A DNA stretch of 64,000 nt, from contig CABZEW010000005.1 of NCBI GenBank assembly GCA_902524845.1, positions 16,135-80,134 of the forward strand, given 5' to 3'. The notes below the pieces were generated by a model. The model did not search any database. It was not told the origin of the DNA and was given only the letters and a program-made list of their open reading frames with translations. This document shows positions 11,595 through 21,879 of this stretch, piece by piece. The DNA is from an uncultured Alphaproteobacteria bacterium (GTDB lineage: Bacteria > Pseudomonadota > Alphaproteobacteria > Rhodobacterales > Rhodobacteraceae). Made by a program: the position numbers and the translations under genes. Position 1 is the first letter of the stretch, and every line of letters begins with the position of its first letter.

Positions 11595-12273
11595 TACCGT
11601 TCTGAAGTTGCAGAAAGTTACAAAGGTATTCGGTGGAAAGGGTGATATGCCATCGATTGAAATATTTAAAGGAATGGATTTTGCTATTAAGAGAAATGAG
11701 GTCCTCGGTCTTTTTTCTCCTTCCGGTTCAGGAAAAACTACTTTTCTTCAAATTGCTGGCTTATTGGATAGTAAATTTTCTGGCAATATTTATATTAATG
11801 GCTCAAGAGTGGATACTAAAAATGACTTGCAAACATCGATTATCAGACGAAAAAACATAGGATTTGTTTTTCAATTTCATCACCTCATTCAAGAATTTTC
11901 GGCTTTGGAGAATGTAATCTTCCCCTTACTTTTTGATGGTAGAAAAAAAAAAATTGCAACTCAAAAAGGTCAGTACCTCCTAGAAAAGGTAGGGTTGGTG
12001 AACCGTATGAATAACCGACCAGCTGAGTTATCTGGAGGTGAGCAGCAAAGGGTTGCAATATGTAGAGCAATTATTAATGAACCAGCCCTACTATTCGCAG
12101 ATGAACCAACAGGAAATCTTGATCAGTCAACCACTACAAAAGTTATGAGGTTTCTAATAGAACTAATTAAAGAGCACAATATCTCTGCTATTATTGCTTC
12201 TCATAATCCGATCATTTCGAAATTAGTAGATAAAAGTGCAAAAATAGTCGATGGAAAGGTAGTCTACAGTTAA
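11587..12273 (+). CDS. lolD: Lipoprotein-releasing ABC transporter ATP-binding protein LolD
   Basis: SPSGSGKTTFLQIAGLLD Walker A, ELSGGEQQRVAICRAI signature, LLFADEPTGNLD Walker B. Confidence 0.93.
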   Translation: MSDTVLKLQKVTKVFGGKGDMPSIEIFKGMDFAIKRNEVLGLFSPSGSGKTTFLQIAGLLDSKFSGNIYINGSRVDTKNDLQTSIIRRKNIGFVFQFHHLIQEFSALENVIFPLLFDGRKKKIATQKGQYLLEKVGLVNRMNNRPAELSGGEQQRVAICRAIINEPALLFADEPTGNLDQSTTTKVMRFLIELIKEHNISAIIASHNPIISKLVDKSAKIVDGKVVYS

Positions 12274-13142
12274 AGCTTGCAAATTTTTTTTAATTTAAGC
12301 CATTTTTTATTGTTAAAGCCTTTATCAAATGCTTCAGGTCTACCATCTAAACTAATAGAAAACCCGTTATCCTTATCAAAGTTTAAATGGGTAAAATTTC
12401 CAAAAATATAGATTAATAGAGATTTGCTTGTCTGATCAGAAAAGAACTTTCTTATCGCCTTTTTGTTTTTTATAGCTTTCTTAGCCTCTTTGGTTATTTC
12501 TACCAATTTAAATACGCCATCCTTTTCTTCTAAGATACTGTAGGGAACAAGCAATTTTCCTCCGGGAAATAGAATGCTACTATCTTTTTTTAGATTGATA
12601 AATATTAGCTCAATATTCCTGCTTGCTGTGGACAGGTAGTTTTTGTCAGAGCTATGAATATAGTCATTGACTTTTTTAATGTCGCAATAAGATACTCCCG
12701 AAATTTCACTAAACATCATGTTACCAAGATTACTTTCTTGTTCATCAGAGGTTATAGAGGCAGCAATTTTCTCGGTAATTTTTCTAAAATAGTCTGAAAA
12801 ATAGACAGAAGAAAAAATTAGTAAAATAAATAGAAAAAACCATGGAAACAAATTAGAGATTTTTTTTCGTTTAGTTTTATTACATAAAAAAATTAATTGG
12901 TTTACAGCATCTTGGTCAAAGATATAAAGACTTTCAGTCTCTTCCATGTCTGGACAAAACATAGATTTTGAGGTCTCTCTAGTTTTTAAAAATATGGAGG
13001 AGTATGCCCATTGCCTTAGCGGCTCTCCTCTTTTATCCAAAATATTAAGCGAAATTGAACCAAATGTAATCAACACTTCGGTAGGCTCATTAGAATGAGA
13101 GTTCCACTCTCCATTAACCTCGAGTTTAGAGTAGCTGACCAA
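12270..13142 (-). CDS. Membrane protein with degenerate M48-peptidase-like region (no HExxH seen)
   Basis: N-terminal beta-rich domain with LRQWAYSSI, one TM helix (FPWFFLFILLIFSSVYF), then SSILFPGGKLLVPYSILEEKDG resembling the M48 'NAFALPGGxIxVxxGLL' segment; no HExxH found in the translation. Confidence 0.5.
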   Translation of the reverse strand: MVSYSKLEVNGEWNSHSNEPTEVLITFGSISLNILDKRGEPLRQWAYSSIFLKTRETSKSMFCPDMEETESLYIFDQDAVNQLIFLCNKTKRKKISNLFPWFFLFILLIFSSVYFSDYFRKITEKIAASITSDEQESNLGNMMFSEISGVSYCDIKKVNDYIHSSDKNYLSTASRNIELIFINLKKDSSILFPGGKLLVPYSILEEKDGVFKLVEITKEAKKAIKNKKAIRKFFSDQTSKSLLIYIFGNFTHLNFDKDNGFSISLDGRPEAFDKGFNNKKWLKLKKICKL

Positions 13143-13143
13143 G

Positions 13144-14775
13144 CTATCTTAAATCTGGATGTTCATAATCCAGATTTGCTACCAATTTCCTAAGTTCCAG
13201 TTTTGAAATCTTACCCGTTGCTGTATGTGGGATTTCGTTTACAAAGATCACATCGTCTGGCTTCTGCCACTTAGCGACCCGTTTCGACACATGGCTAATA
13301 ATACTATCCTTATCGGCATCTTTACCGTCTTTCGTCACTATCACCAAAACAGGCCGTTCATCCCACTTAGGATGGGGAACTCCAATGGCTGCTGCTTCAG
13401 CAACATCAGAATGACCAACAGCTGCATTTTCCAAGTCAATCGATGAGATCCACTCCCCACCTGATTTTATTACATCTTTTGATCTATCTGTAATACGCAT
13501 ATACCCATTTTTATCGATTGTCGCAACATCTCCCGTATTAAACCAATTATCTTCGTCAACGGCTAATTCTTCCATTTTCAAATATCTTTTAACAACTGCT
13601 GCTCCCTTACAATAAAGATCACCCTGGGTACTACCGTCCCACTCTATTTCTTTACCATCATCGTCAACAATTTTCAGGTCTACACCGAAAGGAGGGTGCC
13701 CGGTTGTTTCTTGTATATCGAGCTTATCGCCTTCGTTTAAACTTTCAATCTCTGGCTTAAAAGAACAAATCGTGCCGAGTGGCGAGAGTTCTGTCATTCC
13801 CCATGCGTGTAGCACTCTCACGCCATATTTATTTTGAAAATCTTCAATTACGCTTCTCGGACAAGATGAACCGCCAATTATCACACGTTCCAGCGAACTA
13901 AGTTTTTTTTGCTCACTTTCCAGAAAGTTTAACAATAGCAACCATACGGTAGGTACCGCTGCAGTCATAGTTACACCTCTCTCCAGCATATCGTATAGAG
14001 ATGATGGGCTCAAATCACCTCCAGGGAGTACAATGGATGATCCTACTAATGGAGCGGTATAAGCTATCGACCACCCATTAGCATGAAAAAGTGGGACAAC
14101 TGGCATTACTGTATCGGTACTAGACAAATTTAACATGTCTGGAGCGGCTTGCGTAAGCGCATGTAGCGTATTAGATCGATGGGTATACACAACTCCTTTC
14201 GGATTACCAGTGGTTCCAGAGGTATAGCATATTCCACAGGCATCTGTTTCCTCTCCTTCAACCCATTGAAAATTCTCACTTCCCATTGACAAAAGTTCCT
14301 CATATGCAATCACTTCTGAAAATTTGGTGGAAGGCAAATCCGCTTTAGAACAGAGTATCACTACTTTCTTAACATTAGGACAATCATCAATTATTTTTTC
14401 AATTACAGGTACAAGATCTAGGTCAATAATTATGATTTTATCGTTTGCATGATTTATTATATAGATGAGCTGTTCAGAGAATAATCTCGGGTTTAGGTTG
14501 TGATTGACCCCTCCGGCACCAGGAATACCATACCAAACCTCTAGGTGGCAATGATTGTTCCAAGCCATAACACCTATAACGTCCCCTTTTTTAATACCAA
14601 GCTTCTGTAATCCGTCAGCCACTTTTTTCGAATTTCTGCAAACATTTGTATAATCTGTATTGGTTATTGTTCCCTTGGTATCTTTCGATATGATTTTTCG
14701 TTTAGAATGATACTTTGCGGCATGGTCAATAATACTAGTGACCCGCAAAGGAAAATCTTGCATTAAATTGTCCAT
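13144..14775 (-). CDS. Fatty-acyl-CoA synthetase (AMP-dependent ligase)
   Basis: 543 aa; [26 protein letters not shown]-binding motif, [40 protein letters not shown]. Confidence 0.93.
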   Translation of the reverse strand: MDNLMQDFPLRVTSIIDHAAKYHSKRKIISKDTKGTITNTDYTNVCRNSKKVADGLQKLGIKKGDVIGVMAWNNHCHLEVWYGIPGAGGVNHNLNPRLFSEQLIYIINHANDKIIIIDLDLVPVIEKIIDDCPNVKKVVILCSKADLPSTKFSEVIAYEELLSMGSENFQWVEGEETDACGICYTSGTTGNPKGVVYTHRSNTLHALTQAAPDMLNLSSTDTVMPVVPLFHANGWSIAYTAPLVGSSIVLPGGDLSPSSLYDMLERGVTMTAAVPTVWLLLLNFLESEQKKLSSLERVIIGGSSCPRSVIEDFQNKYGVRVLHAWGMTELSPLGTICSFKPEIESLNEGDKLDIQETTGHPPFGVDLKIVDDDGKEIEWDGSTQGDLYCKGAAVVKRYLKMEELAVDEDNWFNTGDVATIDKNGYMRITDRSKDVIKSGGEWISSIDLENAAVGHSDVAEAAAIGVPHPKWDERPVLVIVTKDGKDADKDSIISHVSKRVAKWQKPDDVIFVNEIPHTATGKISKLELRKLVANLDYEHPDLR

Positions 14776-14796
14776 AATTTGTTCCCTTGTTAATCT

Positions 14797-16974
14797 TTAG
14801 TTATAGAACTTGCTTCCACTACTAGCTAGTTCTTTTATTATTTTTGGTGGAGCAAACCTAGCACCATATTGCTCAAATAATTTTTGACATTCCGACAGGA
14901 CATTCTCATGCCCTACATGATCAAGCCAACTAAATGGCCCACCTGCCCATATGAGACAACCCCAACCTAAAATACCACCTACATCTCCTTCTTCAACACT
15001 TAGTAAAATATTTTCTTCATAAGCTCTTACGGCCTCGAGTGCTTGAACGTAGGCAAGACGATTTTTTACTAATTCTGAAGTGATGTCAGCGTTCTTCCTT
15101 TCTATATTTAGATTTTTCAAACCTTCCCATAGTTTCTGGCGACGCCCTTTGTTATCATAGTCATAAAAACCAGCGAGTTCTTTTCTCCCAAATCTCTTTT
15201 TTTGTGACATTTCTAACAAAATGCTCTCAGTTCCAGTCTCCTCGTAGTCTTTTCCTAGAGCTGCCTTTGTCTCTTTTGCAACGTTTAAAGCTAGTGAAAC
15301 CGATAGTTCGTCAAGCAACTGCAAAGGTCCTACGGGCATTCCGATTTGTTTAGCTGAGTTTTCAATAAGAGCAGGTCCAATTCCTTCACTGAGCATCCGT
15401 AATCCCTCATTAATATAAGGAATTATGCATCGATTTGCATAAAATCCTCTAGAATCATTTACAACGATGGGTGTTTTTTTTATCAAACTGATATAATCTA
15501 ATGCAACTGCCAAAGACCTTTCATTAGTTTTCTGGCTCTTGATTACCTCAACTAAATTCATTTTGTCTACAGGACTAAAAAAATGTATACCTATGAAACG
15601 GGTTCTGTCCTTTAATACCTCAGATAACTTCGTTATAGGAAGGGTGGATGTATTGGAAGCCAAAATGCTGCCTTCCTTTAGATGAGGCTCAATTTTTTGA
15701 TACAAGCTTTGTTTTAGCTGTAAATCCTCGAATACAGCTTCAATAACTAAATCACTGCCTGAAATTCTCTCAAGCGATGAGACCGTCTTTACATGTCCTA
15801 GAAGTTTGGTTTTCTCTTCCTCAGACAACTTTTTTCGTTTAACACTCTCGTTTAACAGCATCTCAATTTTCATTTTTCCTGCTTCTGCCGCTTCAATATT
15901 TTGATCAACAAGTAAAACCTGAAGTCCATTTAGAAGGGATGCGAAGGCGATACCTGATCCCATCATACCGCTCCCAATAACACTAATTTGTTTCAAATTT
16001 GTTTCTTTCGCCCCAGCCGGTCGTTGCTGGCCTTTTTCCAAAGCACTTTTGTTCAAAAAAAGAGTTCGAGCCATGTTAGTGCATGTATCCGTCATCAAAA
16101 CACTTGTGAACCAACGTGCTTCAATTTTCAGAGCGCTGTCGAAATCAACGAGTGCACCCTCATAAACTGACGAAAGAAGTGCTTTTGGTGCAGCATATAA
16201 ACCTTTTGTTTTTCCATTAACCAAAGCGGAAGCACCAACAAAAGACATGAAACCAGAAGGATGATATGGTGCTCCGCCAGGAAATTTAAAGCCCTTTTGA
16301 TCCCATGGTTTGATAAGGTCTTGTGGAGATGCTGATAAAACCCAATTCTTCGCTTTTTGAATTAATTCATCTCCGGCAACAACTTCATCAACTAAACCAA
16401 TACTTTTCGCTTTATCGCTAGCGAAAAGTTTACCCTCTAGTAGAACTGATGAGGCACCCATAAGGCCCATCATTCTTGGTACTCTTGTGGTACCTCCTAA
16501 ACCTGGAAAAAGACCAACCAGTATTTCGGGTAATCCAATCTTTGACTCTTTTGACGACGAGAAGAATCTTCGGTGGCAAGCTAGCCCTATTTCGGTGCCT
16601 ATTCCAGCGCATACACCGCCACCAGCAAATGCTACTGGTTTGGCTTTAGAGGAATCATCAATTTTCCCAAGCTCGATCTTTCTAAGCAGAGTATGTCCCT
16701 CCATAATGAACTCAAAGATCTTCGATGCTGGGTTAGAGCCAGAATTACGCTTTAAAGCCTCCAGTGTGGAAAGATCCATACCTCCAGAAAAATCGACCTT
16801 GCCTGAGGTTATTATGATGCCTTTTATAGTCTCGTCTGATAAAGCTTCAATGATTAGCTGTTGAAAATTTTTGAAGCCATTTCCAGTCATTGTGTTCATG
16901 GACTTATCAAGACAATTCCACGTTATAAATGCGATGTTATCTTTATCGACTTCTTTGGTAAAATCACTAAACAT
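14797..16974 (-). CDS. 3-hydroxyacyl-CoA dehydrogenase / enoyl-CoA hydratase (FadJ/FadB-like)
   Basis: N-terminal crotonase domain (FAGGGVCAGIGTEIGLACHRRF, GLFPGLGGTTRVPR), then IGSGMMGSGIAFASLLNG HCDH Rossmann domain; ATG at 16974 (MFSDFTKEVDK) preferred over the upstream start at 17034. Confidence 0.94.
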   Translation of the reverse strand: MFSDFTKEVDKDNIAFITWNCLDKSMNTMTGNGFKNFQQLIIEALSDETIKGIIITSGKVDFSGGMDLSTLEALKRNSGSNPASKIFEFIMEGHTLLRKIELGKIDDSSKAKPVAFAGGGVCAGIGTEIGLACHRRFFSSSKESKIGLPEILVGLFPGLGGTTRVPRMMGLMGASSVLLEGKLFASDKAKSIGLVDEVVAGDELIQKAKNWVLSASPQDLIKPWDQKGFKFPGGAPYHPSGFMSFVGASALVNGKTKGLYAAPKALLSSVYEGALVDFDSALKIEARWFTSVLMTDTCTNMARTLFLNKSALEKGQQRPAGAKETNLKQISVIGSGMMGSGIAFASLLNGLQVLLVDQNIEAAEAGKMKIEMLLNESVKRKKLSEEEKTKLLGHVKTVSSLERISGSDLVIEAVFEDLQLKQSLYQKIEPHLKEGSILASNTSTLPITKLSEVLKDRTRFIGIHFFSPVDKMNLVEVIKSQKTNERSLAVALDYISLIKKTPIVVNDSRGFYANRCIIPYINEGLRMLSEGIGPALIENSAKQIGMPVGPLQLLDELSVSLALNVAKETKAALGKDYEETGTESILLEMSQKKRFGRKELAGFYDYDNKGRRQKLWEGLKNLNIERKNADITSELVKNRLAYVQALEAVRAYEENILLSVEEGDVGGILGWGCLIWAGGPFSWLDHVGHENVLSECQKLFEQYGARFAPPKIIKELASSGSKFYN

Positions 16975-16985
16975 AATTTTCCCAA

Positions 16986-18194
16986 TTAAACTTTTTCTAT
17001 TATTGTTGAAGCGCCCATTCCGGAAGCTACGCACAGCGTGGTAAGTGCCGTAGACTTACCTGTTCTTTCAAGTTCATCTAATACAGTTCCCAAAAGCATT
17101 GCGCCCGTAGCCCCCAAAGGATGTCCCATAGCGATAGCTCCACCATTGACATTTATCTTTTGATGCTCCACTCCAAAATGCTCCATGAAAGACAGTGGTA
17201 CCGAGGCAAAGGCCTCATTTACCTCGAATAAGTCTATATCTTTTATGTTCATTCCACTTTGCCTGAGAACCTTTTCGGTGGCGGGAAGGGGGCCTGTGAG
17301 CATAATTGTAGGGTCGGTTCCAATTTTTGACGTTGCTACAATTTTTGCCCGAGGCTTTAGAGCGTTTTTTAATCCAAATGCTTTATTGCCAATTAAAATG
17401 GCCGCGGCTCCGTCGACAATCCCACTTGAGTTTCCAGCATGATGTACATGATTGATTTTTTCAAACTCGGGATATTTAAGAAGCGCCACTGCATCAAAAC
17501 CTGGCATTACCTCTCCCATATTTTTGAAGCTTGGTTCCAATCCACCTAAAGATTGCATGGAGGTTTCTGGTCTGATGTACTCATCTTCCTCGAGGATGGT
17601 CAATTTGTTTTGATCTTTTATAGGCGCGATTGAATTCTTGAAATGCCCTGCCTTTCTAGCAGCGGCTGCTCTTTTTTGACTCTCTACCGCAAAGGCATCA
17701 ACATCATCTCTGGAAAGACCATATTTTGTGGCTAAAATGTCCGCTGAAATACCTTGTGGGACAAAGAAGGAATTCATTGCCAAAGTTGGGTCAACCGCGA
17801 TGGCTGCACCATCTGATCCCATAGGAACACGGCTCATCATTTCCACTCCCCCAGCAACATAAGCACTGCCAGCAGATCCTTTAACTTGATTTGTTGCTAA
17901 GTTTACAGCTTCTAATCCACTCGCACAAAATCTGTTTATAGATAGACCTGGAGTAGACTCACTGTAGTTTGCCGCAATAACAGCGGACCTTGCTAAACAT
18001 CCCCCCTGCTCTCCAACTTGTGTAACATTACCCCAAATCACGTCTTCCACTTCTTCCGTATTAAGATTATTTCTAGAACGTAATTCGTTTAAAATCTTTG
18101 CAGAAAGAGAGACTGCTGTAAGCTCATTGAGCGAACCTTTTTTTCCCTTTCCTCTTGGGCTTCTTACTGTATCGTAAATATAAGCCTCTTCCAT
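16986..18194 (-). CDS. Acetyl-CoA acyltransferase (thiolase)
   Basis: 402 aa; [51 protein letters not shown]. Confidence 0.95.
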   Translation of the reverse strand: MEEAYIYDTVRSPRGKGKKGSLNELTAVSLSAKILNELRSRNNLNTEEVEDVIWGNVTQVGEQGGCLARSAVIAANYSESTPGLSINRFCASGLEAVNLATNQVKGSAGSAYVAGGVEMMSRVPMGSDGAAIAVDPTLAMNSFFVPQGISADILATKYGLSRDDVDAFAVESQKRAAAARKAGHFKNSIAPIKDQNKLTILEEDEYIRPETSMQSLGGLEPSFKNMGEVMPGFDAVALLKYPEFEKINHVHHAGNSSGIVDGAAAILIGNKAFGLKNALKPRAKIVATSKIGTDPTIMLTGPLPATEKVLRQSGMNIKDIDLFEVNEAFASVPLSFMEHFGVEHQKINVNGGAIAMGHPLGATGAMLLGTVLDELERTGKSTALTTLCVASGMGASTIIEKV

Positions 18195-18212
18195 GTGTCG
18201 ATCCTTTCCGAT

Positions 18213-19988
18213 TTAAAATTGATTTGCCGCTAAGCTCATCACTTGTTTTTCTCCAGTTACAATCCTATCCAATCTAAGTTTAGTCTCGGGAAGCTGACGG
18301 AGCATAAAATAGGCGCCTGTTAAAATCTTTGCCTTCAAAAATTCCTTATTAGCCTTAGTATTTTTGAGTTGTTCCTTAGCAGTCTGTGCTTGTTTAGACC
18401 ATATAAAACCCAGGGAAACTAAGCCCACTAAGTGGAGAAAATCGGTTGCGCCGGAAACCGCACTTAGAGGGTTCTTTAACCCATTTTCCATAAAAAACAT
18501 AAGCGCTGTCTGCAGATGTTCGATAGATTTCTTAAGTGGAGCAATAAAATCCGTCTTGAAATCTTCAGAATGCTCCTCTTTAATGAAACTCTGAATTAAA
18601 TTAAGATACTCTCGCATATGTTTGCCTCCATTAGTGGCTAGCTTTCTACCAACTAAATCAAGGGCTTGAATTCCATTTGTACCCTCATAAATCATTGCAA
18701 TCCGGCAATCTCTTGCATATTGGCTCATGCCCCATTCTTCAATATAGCCATGTCCGCCAAATACCTGTTGCGCGTTTATAGTGTATTCAAATCCCTTATC
18801 GGTAACGAAGCCTTTTATTACAGGAATTAAAAGACTGGCAATTCCCTCAGCACTCTTATCATTCTCTCTTTTTGCCTTGTCCAAAAGTACGGCAGCCCAA
18901 GCGATAAAGCCTCTTGCCCCTTCGATGAATGATTTCTGTTCCATGAGATTTCTTCTAACATCAGGATGAACAATAATGGGGTCTGCATTTTCGTCAGGTT
19001 CGGCTTGTCCTTGGATTGCTCGTCCCTGCCTTCTATCTTTTGCGTATGCTAGTGCTGCTTGATAGGCTATTTCAGCTTGAGCTAACCCCTGCATGCCCAC
19101 CCCTAGCCTTGCTTCATTCATCATTGTGAACATCGATCTAAGGCCCTTATTCTCTTCTCCAACAAGATAACCCTTCGCGCCATCATAATTCATTACACAA
19201 GTAGCATTACCTTTGATACCCATTTTTTTTTCAATTTTTCCAACTGATAAGTTATTTCTTTCACCTAATGATCCATCATCATTTACAAGAAACTTTGGAA
19301 CTACAAATAGTGATATGCCTTTAACTCCCTCCAAAGCATCTGGTGTTTTAGCTAACACTAAATGTATTATATTTTTTGATAAATCATGATCGCCGGAGGA
19401 AATAAAAATTTTTTGACCTGATACTTCATATGAGCCATTTCCGTTAGGAGTTGCCTTAGTCCTTATCAACCCTAAGTCCGTACCACAATGCGGTTCTGTT
19501 AAGTTCATGGTGCCGGTCCATTCACAACTGGCTAGCTTAGGTAAATATAATTGCTTTTGTTCCTCAGAACCGTGGAGAAAAATAGCAGAGTATGCACCTC
19601 TAGAAAGTCCACTATACATGGTCAATGACATGTTAGCGCTTGTAAACATTTCATTTGTAACCGTAGAAAGTATTAGTGGTAAATTTTGTCCACCAAACTC
19701 TTCCTCAATATCAAGAGACAGCCAACCGCCCTCTCTTAGTTTATCAAAAGCAACTTTGAAGCTGTCTGGAGTGCGCACAATTCCATTTTCTAATTTGCAC
19801 CCCTGCTCATCTCCATCTCTGTTGGAGGGTGAAATTACTTCGCTTGCTAATTTTCCAGCTTCTTCAAATATAGTCTTTGTAAATTCAGGCAACAGGTCAT
19901 GATAGCCTTTGATATCTTCTTTTTCTATCTTGAGAAAATCGTGAAGTATGAAATTGAAATCTTCTAATGGTGGTTGGTATGAATGCAT
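18213..19988 (-). CDS. Acyl-CoA dehydrogenase (DmdC-type, with N-terminal extension)
   Basis: 591 aa; MHSYQPPLEDFNFILHDFL N-terminal extension, GTMNLTEPHCGTDLGLIRTKA, QVFGGHGYIEEWGMSQYARDCRIAMIYEGTNGIQALDLVGRK. Confidence 0.94.
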   Translation of the reverse strand: MHSYQPPLEDFNFILHDFLKIEKEDIKGYHDLLPEFTKTIFEEAGKLASEVISPSNRDGDEQGCKLENGIVRTPDSFKVAFDKLREGGWLSLDIEEEFGGQNLPLILSTVTNEMFTSANMSLTMYSGLSRGAYSAIFLHGSEEQKQLYLPKLASCEWTGTMNLTEPHCGTDLGLIRTKATPNGNGSYEVSGQKIFISSGDHDLSKNIIHLVLAKTPDALEGVKGISLFVVPKFLVNDDGSLGERNNLSVGKIEKKMGIKGNATCVMNYDGAKGYLVGEENKGLRSMFTMMNEARLGVGMQGLAQAEIAYQAALAYAKDRRQGRAIQGQAEPDENADPIIVHPDVRRNLMEQKSFIEGARGFIAWAAVLLDKAKRENDKSAEGIASLLIPVIKGFVTDKGFEYTINAQQVFGGHGYIEEWGMSQYARDCRIAMIYEGTNGIQALDLVGRKLATNGGKHMREYLNLIQSFIKEEHSEDFKTDFIAPLKKSIEHLQTALMFFMENGLKNPLSAVSGATDFLHLVGLVSLGFIWSKQAQTAKEQLKNTKANKEFLKAKILTGAYFMLRQLPETKLRLDRIVTGEKQVMSLAANQF

Positions 19989-20010
19989 AGTTTATCTTTC
20001 AAAGTTTAGT

Positions 20011-20433
20011 TTACAAATCTTGGGAGCCTGCACCCCTTTTTAGAAGCAACTCCTTACAAAGTTGAAGTTGAGTTTTGAGATCTTTTATAGCTAGGCCCAA
20101 CTCTCTTTTTTGTTGTTCCATCGAAGATAGTCTCTTTAAGCCAAGTTGGTAGGTTTGTTTGATTTGTCTGGTACGATGATCACCAAAATCATACAAATTA
20201 AGCAACTGCCTAATTTCTTCCAAGCTAAAGCCAAATCGTTTGCCTTGCATAATTAATTTCATTCTTCCTCTATCACTCTTGGTAAATAATCGATGTTGAC
20301 CGCGTCTGATTGGAAATAGAAGCTCTTTGGATTCGTAAAATCTCAATGTTCGAGCGCTTACCTGGAAAAGTTTACACATCTCAGTAATAGTGTTAACTTT
20401 TGCTTGCTTACTTTTTGTGGAAATCACATTCAT
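20011..20433 (-). CDS. MerR-family transcriptional regulator (likely regulates the beta-oxidation operon)
   Basis: 140 aa; ITEMCKLFQVSARTLRFYESKELLFPIRRGQHRLFTKSDRGRMKLIMQGKRFGFSLEEIRQLLNLYD; first gene of the co-directional acyl-CoA operon. Confidence 0.92.
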   Translation of the reverse strand: MNVISTKSKQAKVNTITEMCKLFQVSARTLRFYESKELLFPIRRGQHRLFTKSDRGRMKLIMQGKRFGFSLEEIRQLLNLYDFGDHRTRQIKQTYQLGLKRLSSMEQQKRELGLAIKDLKTQLQLCKELLLKRGAGSQDL

Positions 20434-20460
20434 TGTACTACCTCTAGCTGAAAATAACTT

Positions 20461-20476
20461 TTTACGTTAACGTAAA
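20461..20476. promoter_or_regulatory. Candidate MerR-family operator, 16-bp perfect palindrome TTTACGTTAACGTAAA
   Basis: Perfect palindrome 28 bp upstream of the merR start codon; a TTGACA hexamer (minus strand, 20502-20497) lies 20 bp upstream of it. Confidence 0.75.
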
Positions 20477-20556
20477 GTGGAACACAATAATAATATTGTC
20501 AAAGCGCCCATACGGTCAATTGAATTTTAAAAAAAAACTAATTTTGCCAATTGAAA

Positions 20557-21879
20557 ATGCACGAGCAGCTGTTAACAAAAGTCGATAAAAGAATATTAGC
20601 TCTTTCTTACCCTATAATCTTGGCAAACATCTCTATTCCATTGCTTGGTCTGACAGATACAGCTGTAATTGGTCATTTAGGTAATCTCGATGTTCTCGCT
20701 GGCATCTCCATGGGAACAGTTTTAATAGGATCTATTTACTGGTTTTTTGGATTTTTAAGAATGGGCGTTACGGGACTTGTTGCCCAAGCACGTGGTGCAA
20801 ACCTAAAGGTTGAAATTTCAAGCATTCTAGCCAGGGGCCTAATCATCGCTTTTATTGGTGGAATTGCCTTGTTCGCATGTCACTCGTTATTGTTTTCTAC
20901 TATCTTTTATTATTTAGAGGGGGGCACAAGTGCAGAGAAATTAGCGATGAAATATATGTCGATACGAGTTATAGCAGCACCCTTTGCTATTTCCATATTT
21001 GTTTTTGTTGGCTGGCTATTCGGTATGGGCAAAACCATTCATTCACTGTTGTTATTGGTATCCGTTAACGTTTTAAACATCCTACTTGACATTATCTTTG
21101 TAAAGTTGCTTCACTTCGGGATAGCAGGTGTTGCCTATGCCACAATACTATCCGAATTCTGTGGATTTGCTTTAGGTATTCTTTTGTGCAGAAAGTTTTT
21201 GTTCAATAAAGAACAAATAAAAACAAAAGCAATTTTTCTATCAAAAAAATGGCGATCTTTTATCGTCCTCAACATAAATATTGTTATCAGGTCAACTCTT
21301 CTGCAGTCTGTTTTTTTATCTTACCTTATCTTCGGTACACTTTTTGGCTCTGAAATACTAGCGGCCAATCACATCTTGTTACAAATTACCTTACTGTCAG
21401 CTTATGCACTTGATGGGGTTGCCTTTTCTTCTGAGATTTTAGTAGGAGAAGCGATAGGTCAACGGAGAGTGCAACAATTTAAGAAAGTAGTGAGGTCTGC
21501 TCTAAAAATTGGCTTCATATTTTCATGTGTTATTGGTGTTTCTTTCTATTTCTTGGGGTTTTTGCTTATCGATTTGTTGACCTCTATCGAATCGGTGAGA
21601 TTAATTTGTTACGATTTTATATTTTGGATATCGATAATGCCTATCTTTAGTGCCTTCTCCTATATTTATGATGGCATTTTCCTTGGTGCAGCTAGGGGGA
21701 AAGAAATTAGAGTGGCTATGATTCAATCATTTTCAATTTTTTTTATTTGCATAATTGTCCTTGTTCCGTTGATGGAAAACAGAGGCTTATGGACTTCCAT
21801 TTTAGTTTTTAATGTAGTAAGAGCGATAACTTTATGGACCAAACTAGACAGCATCTATAAGTATTTCTCATCCAATTGA
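20557..21879 (+). CDS. MATE-family efflux transporter (DinF-like)
   Basis: About 440 aa, many TM helices; LALSYPIILANISIPLLGLTDTAVIGHLG; MGVTGLVAQARGA. Confidence 0.92.
   Translation: MHEQLLTKVDKRILALSYPIILANISIPLLGLTDTAVIGHLGNLDVLAGISMGTVLIGSIYWFFGFLRMGVTGLVAQARGANLKVEISSILARGLIIAFIGGIALFACHSLLFSTIFYYLEGGTSAEKLAMKYMSIRVIAAPFAISIFVFVGWLFGMGKTIHSLLLLVSVNVLNILLDIIFVKLLHFGIAGVAYATILSEFCGFALGILLCRKFLFNKEQIKTKAIFLSKKWRSFIVLNINIVIRSTLLQSVFLSYLIFGTLFGSEILAANHILLQITLLSAYALDGVAFSSEILVGEAIGQRRVQQFKKVVRSALKIGFIFSCVIGVSFYFLGFLLIDLLTSIESVRLICYDFIFWISIMPIFSAFSYIYDGIFLGAARGKEIRVAMIQSFSIFFICIIVLVPLMENRGLWTSILVFNVVRAITLWTKLDSIYKYFSSN

Noticed and set aside
16487-16864. Plus-strand ORFs inside the beta-oxidation genes (also 17185..17442, 19507..19902 and similar)
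   Set aside because: Shadow ORFs antisense to strongly supported CDSs.
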